DNA of 56,313 nucleotides from an uncultured Bacteroidota bacterium (GCA_902602415.1 CACKQW010000009.1:1-56313), one strand, 5' to 3'. Numbered from the stretch's first letter, positions 1 to 9,792 are shown. The notes: a model not told the origin generated them from the sequence alone. Translations and numbers: made by a program.

Positions 1-737
1 TAATTTCAATAGGAGAGTCGTATGCTTCTCAAAAAAAATGGGATTCAGCTATTTTTTATTACAAGAAATTAGTTGCTATTAATCCTAATAATGCTAATTA
101 TCTTTATCGACTTGGTGGCTCACAGGCAGCGCACTCTGAATCAGCTAGTACATTCAAAGTTTTATCATTGATCAATAGTGCAAAAGAAAACCTGATAAAA
201 TCATCAAATATTGACAAAAGTGATATATATAGTCGTTGGGCATTAGTACAGATTTTATTAGAGCTGCCGAGTTTTTTTGGAGGGGATGATGATCTCGCTT
301 TGAAATTTTCAGATGAAATATATAAAATCTCAAAATTACATGGATTAATATCAAAAAGTTATATACACAATCATCTTAATGAATACGACAAAGCAGCACA
401 AACTGAACGAATAATTATTGATCTTCTTAAAACAAATGAGGGATTTTTTAATTACAACCATTTTAATTTTCTAATTGCTAAATTCCTTTCCAAAGATTCG
501 CATGCAGATTATATTTTATCTAACTCATATTTAAATATTTATATAGACAGTCACTCACATGTTGATCGGGTAAGTAAAGCTGAAGCATATTATTACCTTG
601 CTTTTAATAATTTTAAATTAAATGAGGATAATTCTTCAAGATATTTAACAAAATCTATTGAGCTGCTCAAGAGTCAAAAACAAAACAAAAGTCTAAGTAA
701 TAAAATTGAAAAACTGAAAATACTTTTAGAGGAATGA
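1..737 (+). CDS. TPR-type protein, 5' end missing (partial)
   Basis: The reading frame is open from base 3 with no start in the window, so this is the C-terminal 244 codons of a longer protein. Its first visible residues (ESYASQKKWDSAIFYYKKLV, then AINPNNANYLYRLG) have the helix-pair pattern of a tetratricopeptide repeat, and further helical pairs follow (DLALKFSDEIYKIS; EYDKAAQTERIIIDLL; AEAYYYLAFNNFKLNED). TPR proteins are protein-interaction scaffolds. The N-terminus, and so any signal peptide, lies outside the window. A TTG at 168 could be taken as a start, but the coherent TPR upstream of it argues against that. The stop overlaps the start of the murein ligase gene (ATGA), so the two are probably co-transcribed. 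No specific function can be given. Confidence 0.75.
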   Translation, partial: ISIGESYASQKKWDSAIFYYKKLVAINPNNANYLYRLGGSQAAHSESASTFKVLSLINSAKENLIKSSNIDKSDIYSRWALVQILLELPSFFGGDDDLALKFSDEIYKISKLHGLISKSYIHNHLNEYDKAAQTERIIIDLLKTNEGFFNYNHFNFLIAKFLSKDSHADYILSNSYLNIYIDSHSHVDRVSKAEAYYYLAFNNFKLNEDNSSRYLTKSIELLKSQKQNKSLSNKIEKLKILLEE

Positions 738-2066
738 AGATTCATTTTATCGCCATTGGAGGTTCAGCTATGCATAATCTAGCAATAGCTCTAAAATTAA
801 AGGGTTTTTCAATTTCTGGAAGTGATGATATTATTAGAGATCCTTCAAAATCAAGATTGGCTAAGCACGGTTTATTACCTGAAAGCGAAGGTTGGTTTCC
901 AAAAAAAATTAACAAAGATTTAGATGCAATTGTTTTAGGCATGCATGCAAAAAAAAATAATCTTGAATTGTTAGAAGCACAAAAAAATGGTTTAAAAATT
1001 TATTCATATCCTGAATTTATATTTGAAATGTCTAAGGACAAGTTAAGAGTCGTCATTGGCGGTAGTCACGGAAAAACATCCATTACTTCAATGATATTAC
1101 ATGTCTTAAAAATTCAAAATATTGAAACTGATTTTATGGTTGGAGCCCAACTAAGTGGATTCGATGTGATGGTAAAACTTTCTGAGAAATCAAAGTTTAT
1201 CATTTTAGAAGGAGATGAATATCTTTCATCTGTCATTGATCCAAGGCCAAAGTTTCATTTATATAAACCAAATTTTGCGGTTATTAGCGGAATAGCATGG
1301 GATCATATAAATGTATTTAAAACTTTTGAGGACTACTGTAATCAGTTTAGAACTTTTATTAATACAATTGAGGATAATGGAATTTTAGTTTACAATTTAA
1401 ATGATATTCATTTAAGTAAGATTGTAAAATCCATAAAAAGGAAAATTAAATTGATTCCCTATTCAATGATTGAAAATCAAATAATTTGGTAAAGATTTAT
1501 TTCCCATCCAATTATTTGGAAATCATAATCTTGAAAATATTTCTGCTGCATTGCAAATATGCACATTAATGGGGGTTAATCAAATAGATTTTTTTAATGC
1601 AATAAAATCATTCAATGGAGCTGACAATAGACTGGAGTTAATTTATAAATCAAATTCATCTTTTGTTTATAAAGACTTTGCACATTCTCCAAGTAAGGTT
1701 AAAGCTACCGTTAATGCTGTAAAACTTCAATATCCAAATAAAAAATTAATCGTTGCTTTTGAATTGCATACTTATAGTAGTTTAAATCAAAAATTTATTA
1801 AAAACTACAGAAATACATTAAAAAATGCAGATGAATGTTTGATATCCTTCTCTGAGAAAAATATGGAAATAAAAGGATTTGAGCCACTTAGTCATAAATT
1901 GATTATGAATGCATTTAATCATCACAAAATCAAGCTTGCAACTGATTTAGTATCGTTTGAGAAAATTTTGCTTTCTTTTGATTTATCAAATTCTGTTTTG
2001 TTACTTATGAGCTCAGGAAATTTTAATGGATTTGATTATAAGAAGATTAAAAAAAATCTTAAGTGA
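734..2066 (+). CDS. mpl: Mpl-type UDP-N-acetylmuramate:peptide ligase, frameshifted
   Basis: This is a Mur-ligase family enzyme. Mpl joins recycled murein tripeptide to UDP-MurNAc in the cytoplasm. Visible motifs are an N-terminal Rossmann start (IHFIAIGGSAMHNLA), the ATP-binding loop GGSHGKTSIT near residue 112, LEGDEY, and SGIAWDHINVF of the central domain. Frame 2 ends at a TAA at 1490-1492. Family-like sequence resumes immediately in frame 3 from about 1485 (FGKDLFPIQLFGNHNLENIS) and continues to a stop at 2066. Skipping one base near 1482-1484 gives a 443-residue protein, the usual length for this group. Either one base is miscalled in a short A/T run or the gene is truly interrupted. 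The rest shows no decay. It overlaps its neighbours on both sides (ATGA and GTGA). Confidence 0.8.
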
Positions 2067-2752
2067 AGCATATAAATCACATATTTTGGGACTTAGATCA
2101 CACCCTTTGGGATTTTGACAGAAACTCAGATTTAACATTTTTTAAAATACTAAATAAGAATACTATAAAAGTGGATGTATCCTTATTTTTAAAAACCTAT
2201 CACCCAATAAATCGAAAATATTGGGAGTTATATAGATTAAATAAGGTCAGTAAGTCTCATTTGAGATTTTACAGATTATCAGACACATTCAAAGAGTTAG
2301 GAGTAGATGTTTCTGATGATCTAGTAAATAAACTTTCAATAGATTATATTAATCATCTTTCCGATTTTAATTATTTAATACCAAATGCTCTAACTATTCT
2401 TGAAAAGTTTCATTTAAATTATGATATGCATATTATTACAAATGGCTTCAAAGAAGTTCAAAGGAAAAAACTTGAAAAGTCAGGTTTATCAAAATATTTT
2501 AAAACTATTACAATTTCTGAAGATGTTGGATTTAAAAAGCCGAGTAAAGAAATTTTCTTGCAAGCAGTTGCAAGAGCCAATGCCATAATAGAAAATTCAG
2601 TGATGATTGGAGATAATTTCAATGCTGATATAATAGGGGCTAAAAGTATAGGTATGAAAGCAATTTATTATAATTTCCATAAAACAAAGGAACATCAGCT
2701 TGGTGGAGTATTAAAAATTAATGATTTATTGGAATTAAAAGATATTCTATAA
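2063..2752 (+). CDS. HAD-family hydrolase, YjjG-like nucleotidase
   Basis: This is a 229-residue haloacid-dehalogenase-fold phosphatase. Motif I is FWDLDHTLWDF near residue 8, with the nucleophile and general acid aspartates. Motif II is the ITNG segment near residue 124, the motif III lysine is in VGFKKPSKEIF, and motif IV is MIGDNFNADIIGA. A helical cap of about 80 residues sits between motifs I and II (subfamily I). The closest type is YjjG, a 5'-nucleotidase that removes non-canonical pyrimidine nucleotides, but the substrate is inferred from overall resemblance only. The start is GTG, overlapping the ligase stop by four bases, which implies translational coupling. It ends exactly where the convergent rlmB gene ends. 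Confidence 0.8.
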   Translation: MKHINHIFWDLDHTLWDFDRNSDLTFFKILNKNTIKVDVSLFLKTYHPINRKYWELYRLNKVSKSHLRFYRLSDTFKELGVDVSDDLVNKLSIDYINHLSDFNYLIPNALTILEKFHLNYDMHIITNGFKEVQRKKLEKSGLSKYFKTITISEDVGFKKPSKEIFLQAVARANAIIENSVMIGDNFNADIIGAKSIGMKAIYYNFHKTKEHQLGGVLKINDLLELKDIL

Positions 2753-3475
2753 TTAGATCCTTTGTCTAATTGCCTCATATAAAAAAATACCACAAGCAAC
2801 AGAAACATTTAAGGATTCTATTTTCCCATACATAGGTAATTTTACAATTTCATCTGAAATTTTTAAAACTGATTTATTGATCCCTTTGTTTTCAGAACCC
2901 ATTACTATTGCCACAGGTTTTTTTAAATCAGTATCATATATATTTTTTTCAGATTTTTCTGATGCAGATACAATTGATATGCCTAAAGATTTGAAATGGT
3001 AAATAGCATCCTTAATATGATTGACTTTACATATTGGAATATTAAATATTGCACCTGCGCTTGTCTTAATAGTATCTGAATTTATGGGGGCAGAGGAACT
3101 ATTTTGAATAACTACTGCCGTTACCCCAGCAACTTCTGATGTTCTAATAATTGCACCAAAGTTTCTTACGTCATTTATTTGATCTAAAATTAAAAGAAGT
3201 GGTGATTCCTTTTCCAAAATAATTTTCTCGATTTGATTCAGATCTAACAATTTAATTGGAGATATCCTTGCAATTACTCCTTGATGATTTTTCTTTGACA
3301 ACCTATCAAGTTTTTGCTTTGGGACATAAGAAAAATTAATTTTATTTTTTCTTACTAGTGATTCTAATGTACCAATTAGATTCCCTTTTAGTCCTGTTTG
3401 AATAAAAACCTTATCAATATCCTTTGAGGAGTTAATTGCTTCAATTACTGATCTAATTCCAAATATTTCTGGCAT
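2753..3475 (-). CDS. rlmB: 23S rRNA 2'-O-ribose guanosine methyltransferase RlmB
   Basis: This is a 240-residue SpoU/TrmH-type knotted methyltransferase. The N-terminal substrate-binding domain (residues 1-75, starting MPEIFGIRSVIEA) is followed by the SPOUT core with motif 1 LDQINDVRNFGAIIRTSEV, motif 2 VAIVMGSENKGI and motif 3 KLPMYGKIESLNVSVACGI. This combination is typical of RlmB, which methylates G2251 in the P loop of 23S rRNA. No base separates its stop from the stop of the HAD gene on the other strand. Upstream, a bidirectional terminator hairpin separates it from the SusCD locus. Confidence 0.88.
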   Translation of the reverse strand: MPEIFGIRSVIEAINSSKDIDKVFIQTGLKGNLIGTLESLVRKNKINFSYVPKQKLDRLSKKNHQGVIARISPIKLLDLNQIEKIILEKESPLLLILDQINDVRNFGAIIRTSEVAGVTAVVIQNSSSAPINSDTIKTSAGAIFNIPICKVNHIKDAIYHFKSLGISIVSASEKSEKNIYDTDLKKPVAIVMGSENKGINKSVLKISDEIVKLPMYGKIESLNVSVACGIFLYEAIRQRI

Positions 3476-3489
3476 ACGTTTACTTAGAT

Positions 3490-3525
3490 AAAAAAAAGCC
3501 TTACGTTTAAGTAAGGCTTTTTTTT
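3490..3525. terminator. Bidirectional intrinsic terminator
   Basis: A perfect 7-bp stem, GCCTTAC (3498-3504) pairing with GTAAGGC (3511-3517), has a six-base loop and is flanked by eight A on the left and eight T on the right. It can therefore end transcription on either strand. It lies 17 bases past the stop of the minus-strand lipoprotein gene and is the natural end of the SusCD transcript. It also shields rlmB from read-through. Confidence 0.9.
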
Positions 3526-3541
3526 AATTAAAAAAGTTGTG

Positions 3542-4474
3542 TTATTCAGCACAAACGGCAACTGGTAATAACCCAGGTGTCATTAATGTCGAAATAGCGT
3601 AAACGTCTTCATCATATAGCCCATTTGCATACAATAGGTTTTGTTCAGCGCCTCTAAAAGCAAACTGTTGACCATTTGGGGCTACAATAAGAACCAATAC
3701 CTCATCAGGCCAATCATCACCAGGCCATGAAACAGTCATCTCATTTGTTCCTTCAGGAACTATGATGGATCCTTCATTGTAATTTCCAGCAGGGATTGTA
3801 AAATAAGTACAATCACCATCTAAGCAAAATTCAATTCCGCTACTTTGCCATCCATCTCCAAAACCATCCCAGCCATATAGTAAGTATTCGCCAGGCATTG
3901 GAGAACAGGCAAGTAGTGCATTATATTGAAATGGTGATGAAAAGAAACCACTTGAGATAATAGCAGATGCACTTTCAGGTCCAAATACCCTTCCATCAGT
4001 TAATTCTAATTCTAGCTCAATTCTTACGATATCACCAGGTTGAGATTCACCACCAACAAATCCAAAAACATCTTTTATTGTTCCCCACGATACATTAATA
4101 TCGAATCTTGGAAGACCGAATTCAGTGTCAGTGTAAAATTCACTAGCAGGTACTGCTTGAACCAGTGCAGAAGCTTCCGTAACTCCGTTATCAGGTGTGT
4201 AATCATCAAAAAAAGCTGAAATTCTCATTTCTTGTAACAAGCCTCCGTCTTCAATATCTTGCTCTTCAACAGTGACTATAAAAGCACTATCATCAAAACT
4301 AGTATTGATAAGATTATTTTGAGGCATATCATCGACTGTTCTCAATACTGCTCCATATTCAACATCTCCACTGTGATCATATGATGCTAAATGCTCACCA
4401 TCAGTGGTACAACCATAGGCAAATAATAGAATACTAGCAGTAAATAATAATTTAAATATATTTTTCATAATCAT
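3542..4474 (-). CDS. Accessory lipoprotein of the SusCD locus
   Basis: This is a 310-residue lipoprotein of no recognised family. The signal peptide KNIFKLLFTASILLFAYGC ends in a lipobox with the acylated cysteine at residue 22. The middle is acidic and beta-rich. Near residue 190 a segment begins with ACSPMPGEYLLYGWDGFGDG and continues with two closely spaced cysteines (EFCLDGDC). A D-x-x-GDGW element of this kind is common in secreted flavobacterial proteins with beta-sandwich domains. It lies five bases downstream of the SusD gene, so it is part of the uptake operon and probably sits on the cell surface beside SusD, where it might help bind the substrate. That role is inferred from position only. 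MKNIF at residue 3 is an equally good start. Confidence 0.75.
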   Translation of the reverse strand: MIMKNIFKLLFTASILLFAYGCTTDGEHLASYDHSGDVEYGAVLRTVDDMPQNNLINTSFDDSAFIVTVEEQDIEDGGLLQEMRISAFFDDYTPDNGVTEASALVQAVPASEFYTDTEFGLPRFDINVSWGTIKDVFGFVGGESQPGDIVRIELELELTDGRVFGPESASAIISSGFFSSPFQYNALLACSPMPGEYLLYGWDGFGDGWQSSGIEFCLDGDCTYFTIPAGNYNEGSIIVPEGTNEMTVSWPGDDWPDEVLVLIVAPNGQQFAFRGAEQNLLYANGLYDEDVYAISTLMTPGLLPVAVCAE

Positions 4475-4479
4475 CTGTT

Positions 4480-6408
4480 TTAATTAGCTGGATTTAATAC
4501 ACCCGCATCCCAAAATACAAGGGTGTTATTATCTTCTCTTTGAATAATATTTGGATTCGCACTGATTTCTCCAAAAGGATAAATACCAGTTCTTGGGAAA
4601 GGACCAGACTCATCAGGTGCCATTAGACCTCTAGAAATAGTTCTTGGATGTCCTGTTCTTCTAATGAAGTTCCATGCATCCATCGCACCACCAAACATTG
4701 CTACCAAATATTGTTCCCCTAGAATATCAAGCTGTGACTTATTAACAGGATAACCAAAATTATCATTTAATGTTGAGTTGTCTAAACTTGTATCTAGAGC
4801 TGGAGCATTGTCAAATTGAGTTAAAATACTAGCAATAAAGTCATCAACTTCTGTTTGAGTTGCTAGAAAGTTTGGATCTGCATTTGCATCAAGAGCACCA
4901 AATCCTAATACTTTCGTAAATGAATGCTGCATTCCAATTTCCATTAAATCTCTAGCAGTAGTTGGTTGACCTAGCCACATTGCAGCTTCAGCTTTCATGA
5001 AGTGAACATATGACGATAGATATATAGGCCATATTCCAGCTCCACCACCTCCATCGCCTAGTCCAACAGCTCCAGAAACAGCTGAGGAAGTTCCAGAAAT
5101 AGATGCTTCAATATCATAATTAGAAACGTCTGGCATATTATCAAAACTACCACCTGCGGGATAAACACCCCAAGTTGTCCTTTTGAACTGATCAGGAGGA
5201 ATTCCAGTATCATCTCCATGATGTCTTCCCCAGTATCCTAGGAAGTTAGCACACCATCTACCTCTTAAGTCAAATTTATCACCATCAGGTGTATTTTGAA
5301 GATGTGTTGGAACTAATAACGGATCGTCAACTGAACAATCTAATGTAATAGCATCAGCTGTGACTGTGTAATTTTGCGCACCAGAAAAACTTAAGGGCCA
5401 TACATATGGACCAGCACCACTAAACCATAACATACTTGCTTGACCAGGGGTGGTCATCGATTGTCTGTAGAAATAATATCTTCTTCTCGGATCATCAGAT
5501 TGAATAAATCTCTGAGGATCTCCATTACCGTAAGAATCAACTCCAGGGTAATCAATCGAACCAAAGGAATTCATCCATTCTAACTGATCCCCATCCATTA
5601 AATCCAATAACCATGAGTTCATATACCCAGAAGCACCACTGTCAGTGTATGAGCCAGCGTAAAATGGGTGTCTTGTGTCAGGAAGAAGTTCAGATGTACC
5701 ATAATCAAATTGCATGTCATCAGCAGGAGAGCTAATTACATTATCTTGAGCTAAAGCAGCAGCATAATCACCTGTAGTTAAGTAATATCTTAACTTCAAT
5801 GTATTAATATACTTAATCCATTTATTAACATCACCATCAAAAAATAAATCCGTAGCCCCACCAATTCCTACAGCAGAGTTGATTAAACTTTCCGCTTCAT
5901 TAAGCATGGCAAATGCAGCTTCGTACACTTCAGCGTCATCATCAACAAAAGGTTGTGGAAATTCAGTTGGATTATTTGCTTGAGACCAAGGAACATCACC
6001 CACTGCGTCAACTAATCCCATTAAAATATGAGATGACATTGCTTTTGTAGCTCCAACATGAAAGTTCAATAAACCATCTTCGTTTTGTGACTCAATTGAT
6101 TGTAAATCAGGCATAATACCAGAGTATAGAGCTGACCAGGAAGTGCTAACCGTACCAGTATTGAATACATTGTAATATATTCTGTCGCTCATGACCTGAA
6201 GCCTTGCAAGAGCTGCTCCATTATACTGCATATCACCCATAGCACTTAAAAAATTTAATTGAGCTTGGTTGAATAACAAATCCGCACTAGCATCACTAGG
6301 AGAAAGTGCATTAGGGCTTGCTAAATCTTCCAGTTCGGTTGTTTCACAAGACTGGAATAAAAATCCAGAAATTAAAGTGAAGACTAAAAAATATTTAAAA
6401 ATTCTCAT
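4480..6408 (-). CDS. SusD/RagB-like nutrient-binding outer-membrane lipoprotein
   Basis: This is a 642-residue SusD-type lipoprotein. The signal peptide ends in a lipobox (SGFLFQSC, cysteine at about residue 20). The start of the mature protein (DLASPNALSPSDASADLLF) and the helical N-terminal half with TPR-like pairs (LKLRYYLTTGDYAAALAQD) match the SusD-like_2 class. The C-terminal end (LVAMFGGAMDAWNFIRRTGH) is the usual signature of these proteins. SusD caps the SusC channel and captures the ligand outside the cell. The substrate cannot be read from the sequence, because no glycoside hydrolase, peptidase or sensor gene accompanies the pair. It lies 29 bases downstream of susC in the same operon. 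Confidence 0.9.
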   Translation of the reverse strand: MRIFKYFLVFTLISGFLFQSCETTELEDLASPNALSPSDASADLLFNQAQLNFLSAMGDMQYNGAALARLQVMSDRIYYNVFNTGTVSTSWSALYSGIMPDLQSIESQNEDGLLNFHVGATKAMSSHILMGLVDAVGDVPWSQANNPTEFPQPFVDDDAEVYEAAFAMLNEAESLINSAVGIGGATDLFFDGDVNKWIKYINTLKLRYYLTTGDYAAALAQDNVISSPADDMQFDYGTSELLPDTRHPFYAGSYTDSGASGYMNSWLLDLMDGDQLEWMNSFGSIDYPGVDSYGNGDPQRFIQSDDPRRRYYFYRQSMTTPGQASMLWFSGAGPYVWPLSFSGAQNYTVTADAITLDCSVDDPLLVPTHLQNTPDGDKFDLRGRWCANFLGYWGRHHGDDTGIPPDQFKRTTWGVYPAGGSFDNMPDVSNYDIEASISGTSSAVSGAVGLGDGGGGAGIWPIYLSSYVHFMKAEAAMWLGQPTTARDLMEIGMQHSFTKVLGFGALDANADPNFLATQTEVDDFIASILTQFDNAPALDTSLDNSTLNDNFGYPVNKSQLDILGEQYLVAMFGGAMDAWNFIRRTGHPRTISRGLMAPDESGPFPRTGIYPFGEISANPNIIQREDNNTLVFWDAGVLNPAN

Positions 6409-6437
6409 AATTTATTATTTAACTTTTATTATTTGTA

Positions 6438-9400
6438 TTAAAATGAAGCTTTTAAGCTTACACCATATCTTTTTGTACTAGGACCATTCATGTAATCAAT
6501 ACCTCTTGCATTTCCAATCCCACCACCAGCAACATTAGGGTCAAAATTTACTTCTTCAGGGGTATTGTAAGCATCATGCCACAAATTATAACCTGCAAAA
6601 GTTAATGATAATTCACCAAATGGTGTTTTATCAAGAAACTCTTGTGGAAAAGTGTAGGCAAATGAGACTTCTTGTAATCTGATAACTGACGCATCAAACA
6701 CAGACAACTCAGCAGGACCAATTAATATATTATTAAAATAGTACTGAGAATTATTAATCTGAATTGTGTTTGGAGATCCATCCGCATTTACACCTTCGAG
6801 TACAAATGTTTCTCTTCTATCAGATCTTACATTACCTCTACCAAGAAGAACACCGATAGTTGAAGAATACATATCCCCTCCAGAAACATGCTGGAAATGG
6901 AAACCTAGAGTAAAGTTTTTGTAGTTGATACTGTTGATATAATTCATGACAAAGTCTGGCTCAGGATTACCTAAAATTGCATTAACCTGTCTAGAACCCT
7001 CTGTTCCAAGGGGAACTTCATTACCATTATCATCAATTGCAATAGTAAATTCACTATTATAGTTACCAGATGCATTGACTATATATTCGCCATCGTCATT
7101 TCTTTCAATTCTTCCACCAACAATAGTACCTAAAGGAAAACCTTCAATAGCGACATTTCCAATATCTACACCACCACCAAATAATATTTGCTCATCTTCC
7201 TGTTTAGTAACTATAGACTCACTTTTTGTGAAGTTAATTCTTGAGTTCCAAGTCAAGCCATCAACAGAAAGCGGCAAGATTTTAAACATGTTCATATCAA
7301 CATCAATTTCAACTCCATCAGACTCAACCTCACCGATATTATCCTGCGTAGAAGTAAAACCAGTGGATGTAGGAAGCCCTTTACTAACAATCATATCATT
7401 AGTTTCCCTTTTGTAAACAGAAGCATTGATTGCAATTGCATCTTCAAATAATCCGGCATCTACACCGATTTCAAACTCTTCTACAAGCTCAGGCTTAAGG
7501 TCAGGGTTCGCCTGAAAGTTACTTACAGCATTAGTTATTAGTGCACCAAAAGCACCACCATTTACATTTGTTGATTGTCCAACAGTGTTAACAGTTGGGT
7601 AACCACCAGGGAAACTAGCAGAAGTACCATAACCACCTCTTACCTTTAAGTAATTTAAAAAATCAGATTTTAAATTCTCATCATAATCAGTAGGCAAGAA
7701 TGCAATACTTGCAGAGGGATAAAACTTACTGTTAGTCTCTTTTGGTAGGTTAGATACCCAATCATTTCTAAATGCAAGATTTACAAATAAGTATTCATTT
7801 ACATCAAAATCAAAACTACCAAATACACCAAGGTCATTTCTAGCACCTTTTCCGTTAATAGGCGTTTGATTTTCATAGTTGAAGTGTTCTTGAATACCAA
7901 AAACAATCTGACCAGTACTATTTACACCTTGAAGATCATAAGCACTTCTATTTGAAGTAGCACCTAAGGTAAAGTTTAAGCCTACCTCATCATCTAAATC
8001 ATAAGTACCGGTAAGGCCAAAATAATGATTCACATTAATTTCAGCGATATCATAAGTTGCTAAAAATCCAAAAATTGCACTGTCAAAAATAACTCCATTT
8101 TTGTTAGAACCTGCAGTATTTCTTTCGTTGAACCAGTCTAAACCATATCTATATGTAACATTCAAATTGTCACTTAGTTTATAGTCAAATTGAGCTCTAC
8201 CATAAATCCTGTTTGTCTGCTGACTTCTTGGTGAATTTTTAACAGACCACCTAGGGTTAATGATTGAATTAGAACCGTAATAATAGATACTACCACCATT
8301 TTCTGGAATTTCAAAAGGAAGTCCCATTAAATCAATACTTCTAGGAGTGTAAAATACATTACCAAAAACAGACCACTCATAACTACCTCCACCAAAAGAT
8401 GCTCCGACAGGAGGAGAAACCATGTAAGTATCAGCATAGTTTAAAGATGCAGTTACAGTAAACCTGTTGGACAATTCAGCCCTACCACCAACTGATAAAG
8501 CATCTCTTCTTAAATTATTACCTGGGGTAAATCCTTCTTCTTCCAAATGTCCATAATTAACATTATATGATAATTTCAAATCTTCCGATGCACCTCTAAC
8601 ATTTACATTTGTATTAGAAATACCACCAGATCTAAAGAAATTTTCCGCACTTTTGTAAGCTTTGTACTCATATCTTGCATCTCCATATGTCTGGAACAAA
8701 ACATTATTTCCATCAAGGAAGTTTGCAAGGAATGAGGACCCAAGAACAGGATCATTACCGTATGGATGTGGAACAGTACCATTTTCATCGAAGGAGCCGT
8801 TTGGATCATTTCCCCATCCGTCAATACCTTCTTTTCTAAATGCAGGCCCCCAATTACTGTAATATATACCATAGGCTTGATCAAAACCACCACCATACTC
8901 ATTTTGGTAGTCAGGCATTGAAGCAATTTCATTTACAAAATAAGATTGGCTAACCGTAATTTCAGTTTTCTTAGGGCCTTTAGGCTTCAATGAACCTGAT
9001 TTAGTAGTAATTACAATAACACCATTCTTACCTTGTGCACCATATAAGGTAGATGCAGCTAATCCTTTTAAAACATTTACACTTTCAATATTGTTAGGAT
9101 CTAAGTCCAAAAATCTAGAAGATCCAACTCCGTTAAATCCTCCCTGAGTGTTGGTATCCGATTGGAAAGGAATACCATCAACAACAAATAAAGCTTGATT
9201 ATTACCATTAATTGAAGAGTAACCACGAATGACAACATTGGTTGCAGATCCTGATGTACCACTACCAGAAGTGATAGCTACACCAGAAGCTTTTCCAGAG
9301 AGTACTCTCGCAACATCTCCTTCTGTTCTTTGTTCTATTTGTTCAGAATTAACTTCGCTGACGGCATAACCAAGAGACTTTTTTTCTCTTGCAATTCCAT

Positions 9401-9722
9401 ATGCAGTAACTAAAACTTCTTCCAAAGCCTCTCCTTCAGAAAGGGTTACATTAATTCTGTTGGAGGAACCAACCTCCTCAGAGACAGAATTGTAACCAAC
9501 ATAGCTAAATGTTAGTACAGAACCTTCGTCCACCATAATACTATAATTACCATCGAAATCTGATTGAGTTCCACTTGAAGTTCCTTGAACTATAATATTT
9601 ACTCCAGCAAGTGGCATACCAGCTTCATCGGAAACATTACCACTTACAGTTTTATCTTGTGCAAAAGAGATCTGCACGAAAAGCGCAACGATCAGCGCCA
9701 AAAATCTATTCAATTTTTTCAT
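6438..9722 (-). CDS. SusC/RagA-family TonB-dependent outer-membrane transporter
   Basis: This is a TonB-linked transporter of 1094 residues. I chose the ATG at 9722 (MKKLNRFLALIVALFVQISF, a clear signal peptide). An upstream in-frame ATG at 9755 would put 11 residues before the signal peptide and lies upstream of the predicted transcription start. After the signal come a carboxypeptidase-regulatory-like domain (TVSGNVSDEAGMPLAGVNI), the connecting segment EEVLVTAYGIAREKKSLGYA, a plug domain (VNVLKGLAASTLYGAQGKNG) and a 22-strand barrel ending with an aromatic residue (SLKASF). It imports oligomers too large for porins, working with SusD. It is the first gene of a three-gene operon. Confidence 0.93.
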   Translation of the reverse strand: MKKLNRFLALIVALFVQISFAQDKTVSGNVSDEAGMPLAGVNIIVQGTSSGTQSDFDGNYSIMVDEGSVLTFSYVGYNSVSEEVGSSNRINVTLSEGEALEEVLVTAYGIAREKKSLGYAVSEVNSEQIEQRTEGDVARVLSGKASGVAITSGSGTSGSATNVVIRGYSSINGNNQALFVVDGIPFQSDTNTQGGFNGVGSSRFLDLDPNNIESVNVLKGLAASTLYGAQGKNGVIVITTKSGSLKPKGPKKTEITVSQSYFVNEIASMPDYQNEYGGGFDQAYGIYYSNWGPAFRKEGIDGWGNDPNGSFDENGTVPHPYGNDPVLGSSFLANFLDGNNVLFQTYGDARYEYKAYKSAENFFRSGGISNTNVNVRGASEDLKLSYNVNYGHLEEEGFTPGNNLRRDALSVGGRAELSNRFTVTASLNYADTYMVSPPVGASFGGGSYEWSVFGNVFYTPRSIDLMGLPFEIPENGGSIYYYGSNSIINPRWSVKNSPRSQQTNRIYGRAQFDYKLSDNLNVTYRYGLDWFNERNTAGSNKNGVIFDSAIFGFLATYDIAEINVNHYFGLTGTYDLDDEVGLNFTLGATSNRSAYDLQGVNSTGQIVFGIQEHFNYENQTPINGKGARNDLGVFGSFDFDVNEYLFVNLAFRNDWVSNLPKETNSKFYPSASIAFLPTDYDENLKSDFLNYLKVRGGYGTSASFPGGYPTVNTVGQSTNVNGGAFGALITNAVSNFQANPDLKPELVEEFEIGVDAGLFEDAIAINASVYKRETNDMIVSKGLPTSTGFTSTQDNIGEVESDGVEIDVDMNMFKILPLSVDGLTWNSRINFTKSESIVTKQEDEQILFGGGVDIGNVAIEGFPLGTIVGGRIERNDDGEYIVNASGNYNSEFTIAIDDNGNEVPLGTEGSRQVNAILGNPEPDFVMNYINSINYKNFTLGFHFQHVSGGDMYSSTIGVLLGRGNVRSDRRETFVLEGVNADGSPNTIQINNSQYYFNNILIGPAELSVFDASVIRLQEVSFAYTFPQEFLDKTPFGELSLTFAGYNLWHDAYNTPEEVNFDPNVAGGGIGNARGIDYMNGPSTKRYGVSLKASF

Positions 9723-9752
9723 TTTTAATTTAATTTGAATTAGTCCAGTTGA

Positions 9753-9784
9753 CAAATATCTTAAACAAATGTTAATAAAACAAT
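9753..9784 (-). promoter_or_regulatory. Candidate Bacteroidota promoter of the SusCD operon
   Basis: On the minus strand, GATATTTG (9760-9753) matches seven of eight positions of the Bacteroidota -7 element TAnnTTTG. ATTG (9784-9781) lies 20 bases upstream in the place of the -33 element. The predicted start of transcription, near 9747, is about 25 bases before the chosen ATG at 9722. The match is imperfect, so this is a moderate call. Confidence 0.4.
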
Positions 9785-9792
9785 AAAATATT

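Noticed and set aside
168-170. TTG as the start of the first gene
   Set aside because: The frame is open to the window edge and encodes a coherent TPR before this codon.
1490-1492. The TAA as a true end of a 252-residue protein followed by a separate 171-residue gene
   Set aside because: The two parts are the N- and C-terminal portions of one Mur ligase, and family-like sequence continues without a gap in the next frame.
8603-8932. 109-codon open frame on the minus strand inside the SusC gene
   Set aside because: It is a methionine-rich shadow frame overlapping the transporter coding sequence, with no family resemblance.
9723-9755. Upstream ATG for the SusC gene
   Set aside because: It would place 11 residues before the signal peptide and lies upstream of the predicted transcription start.
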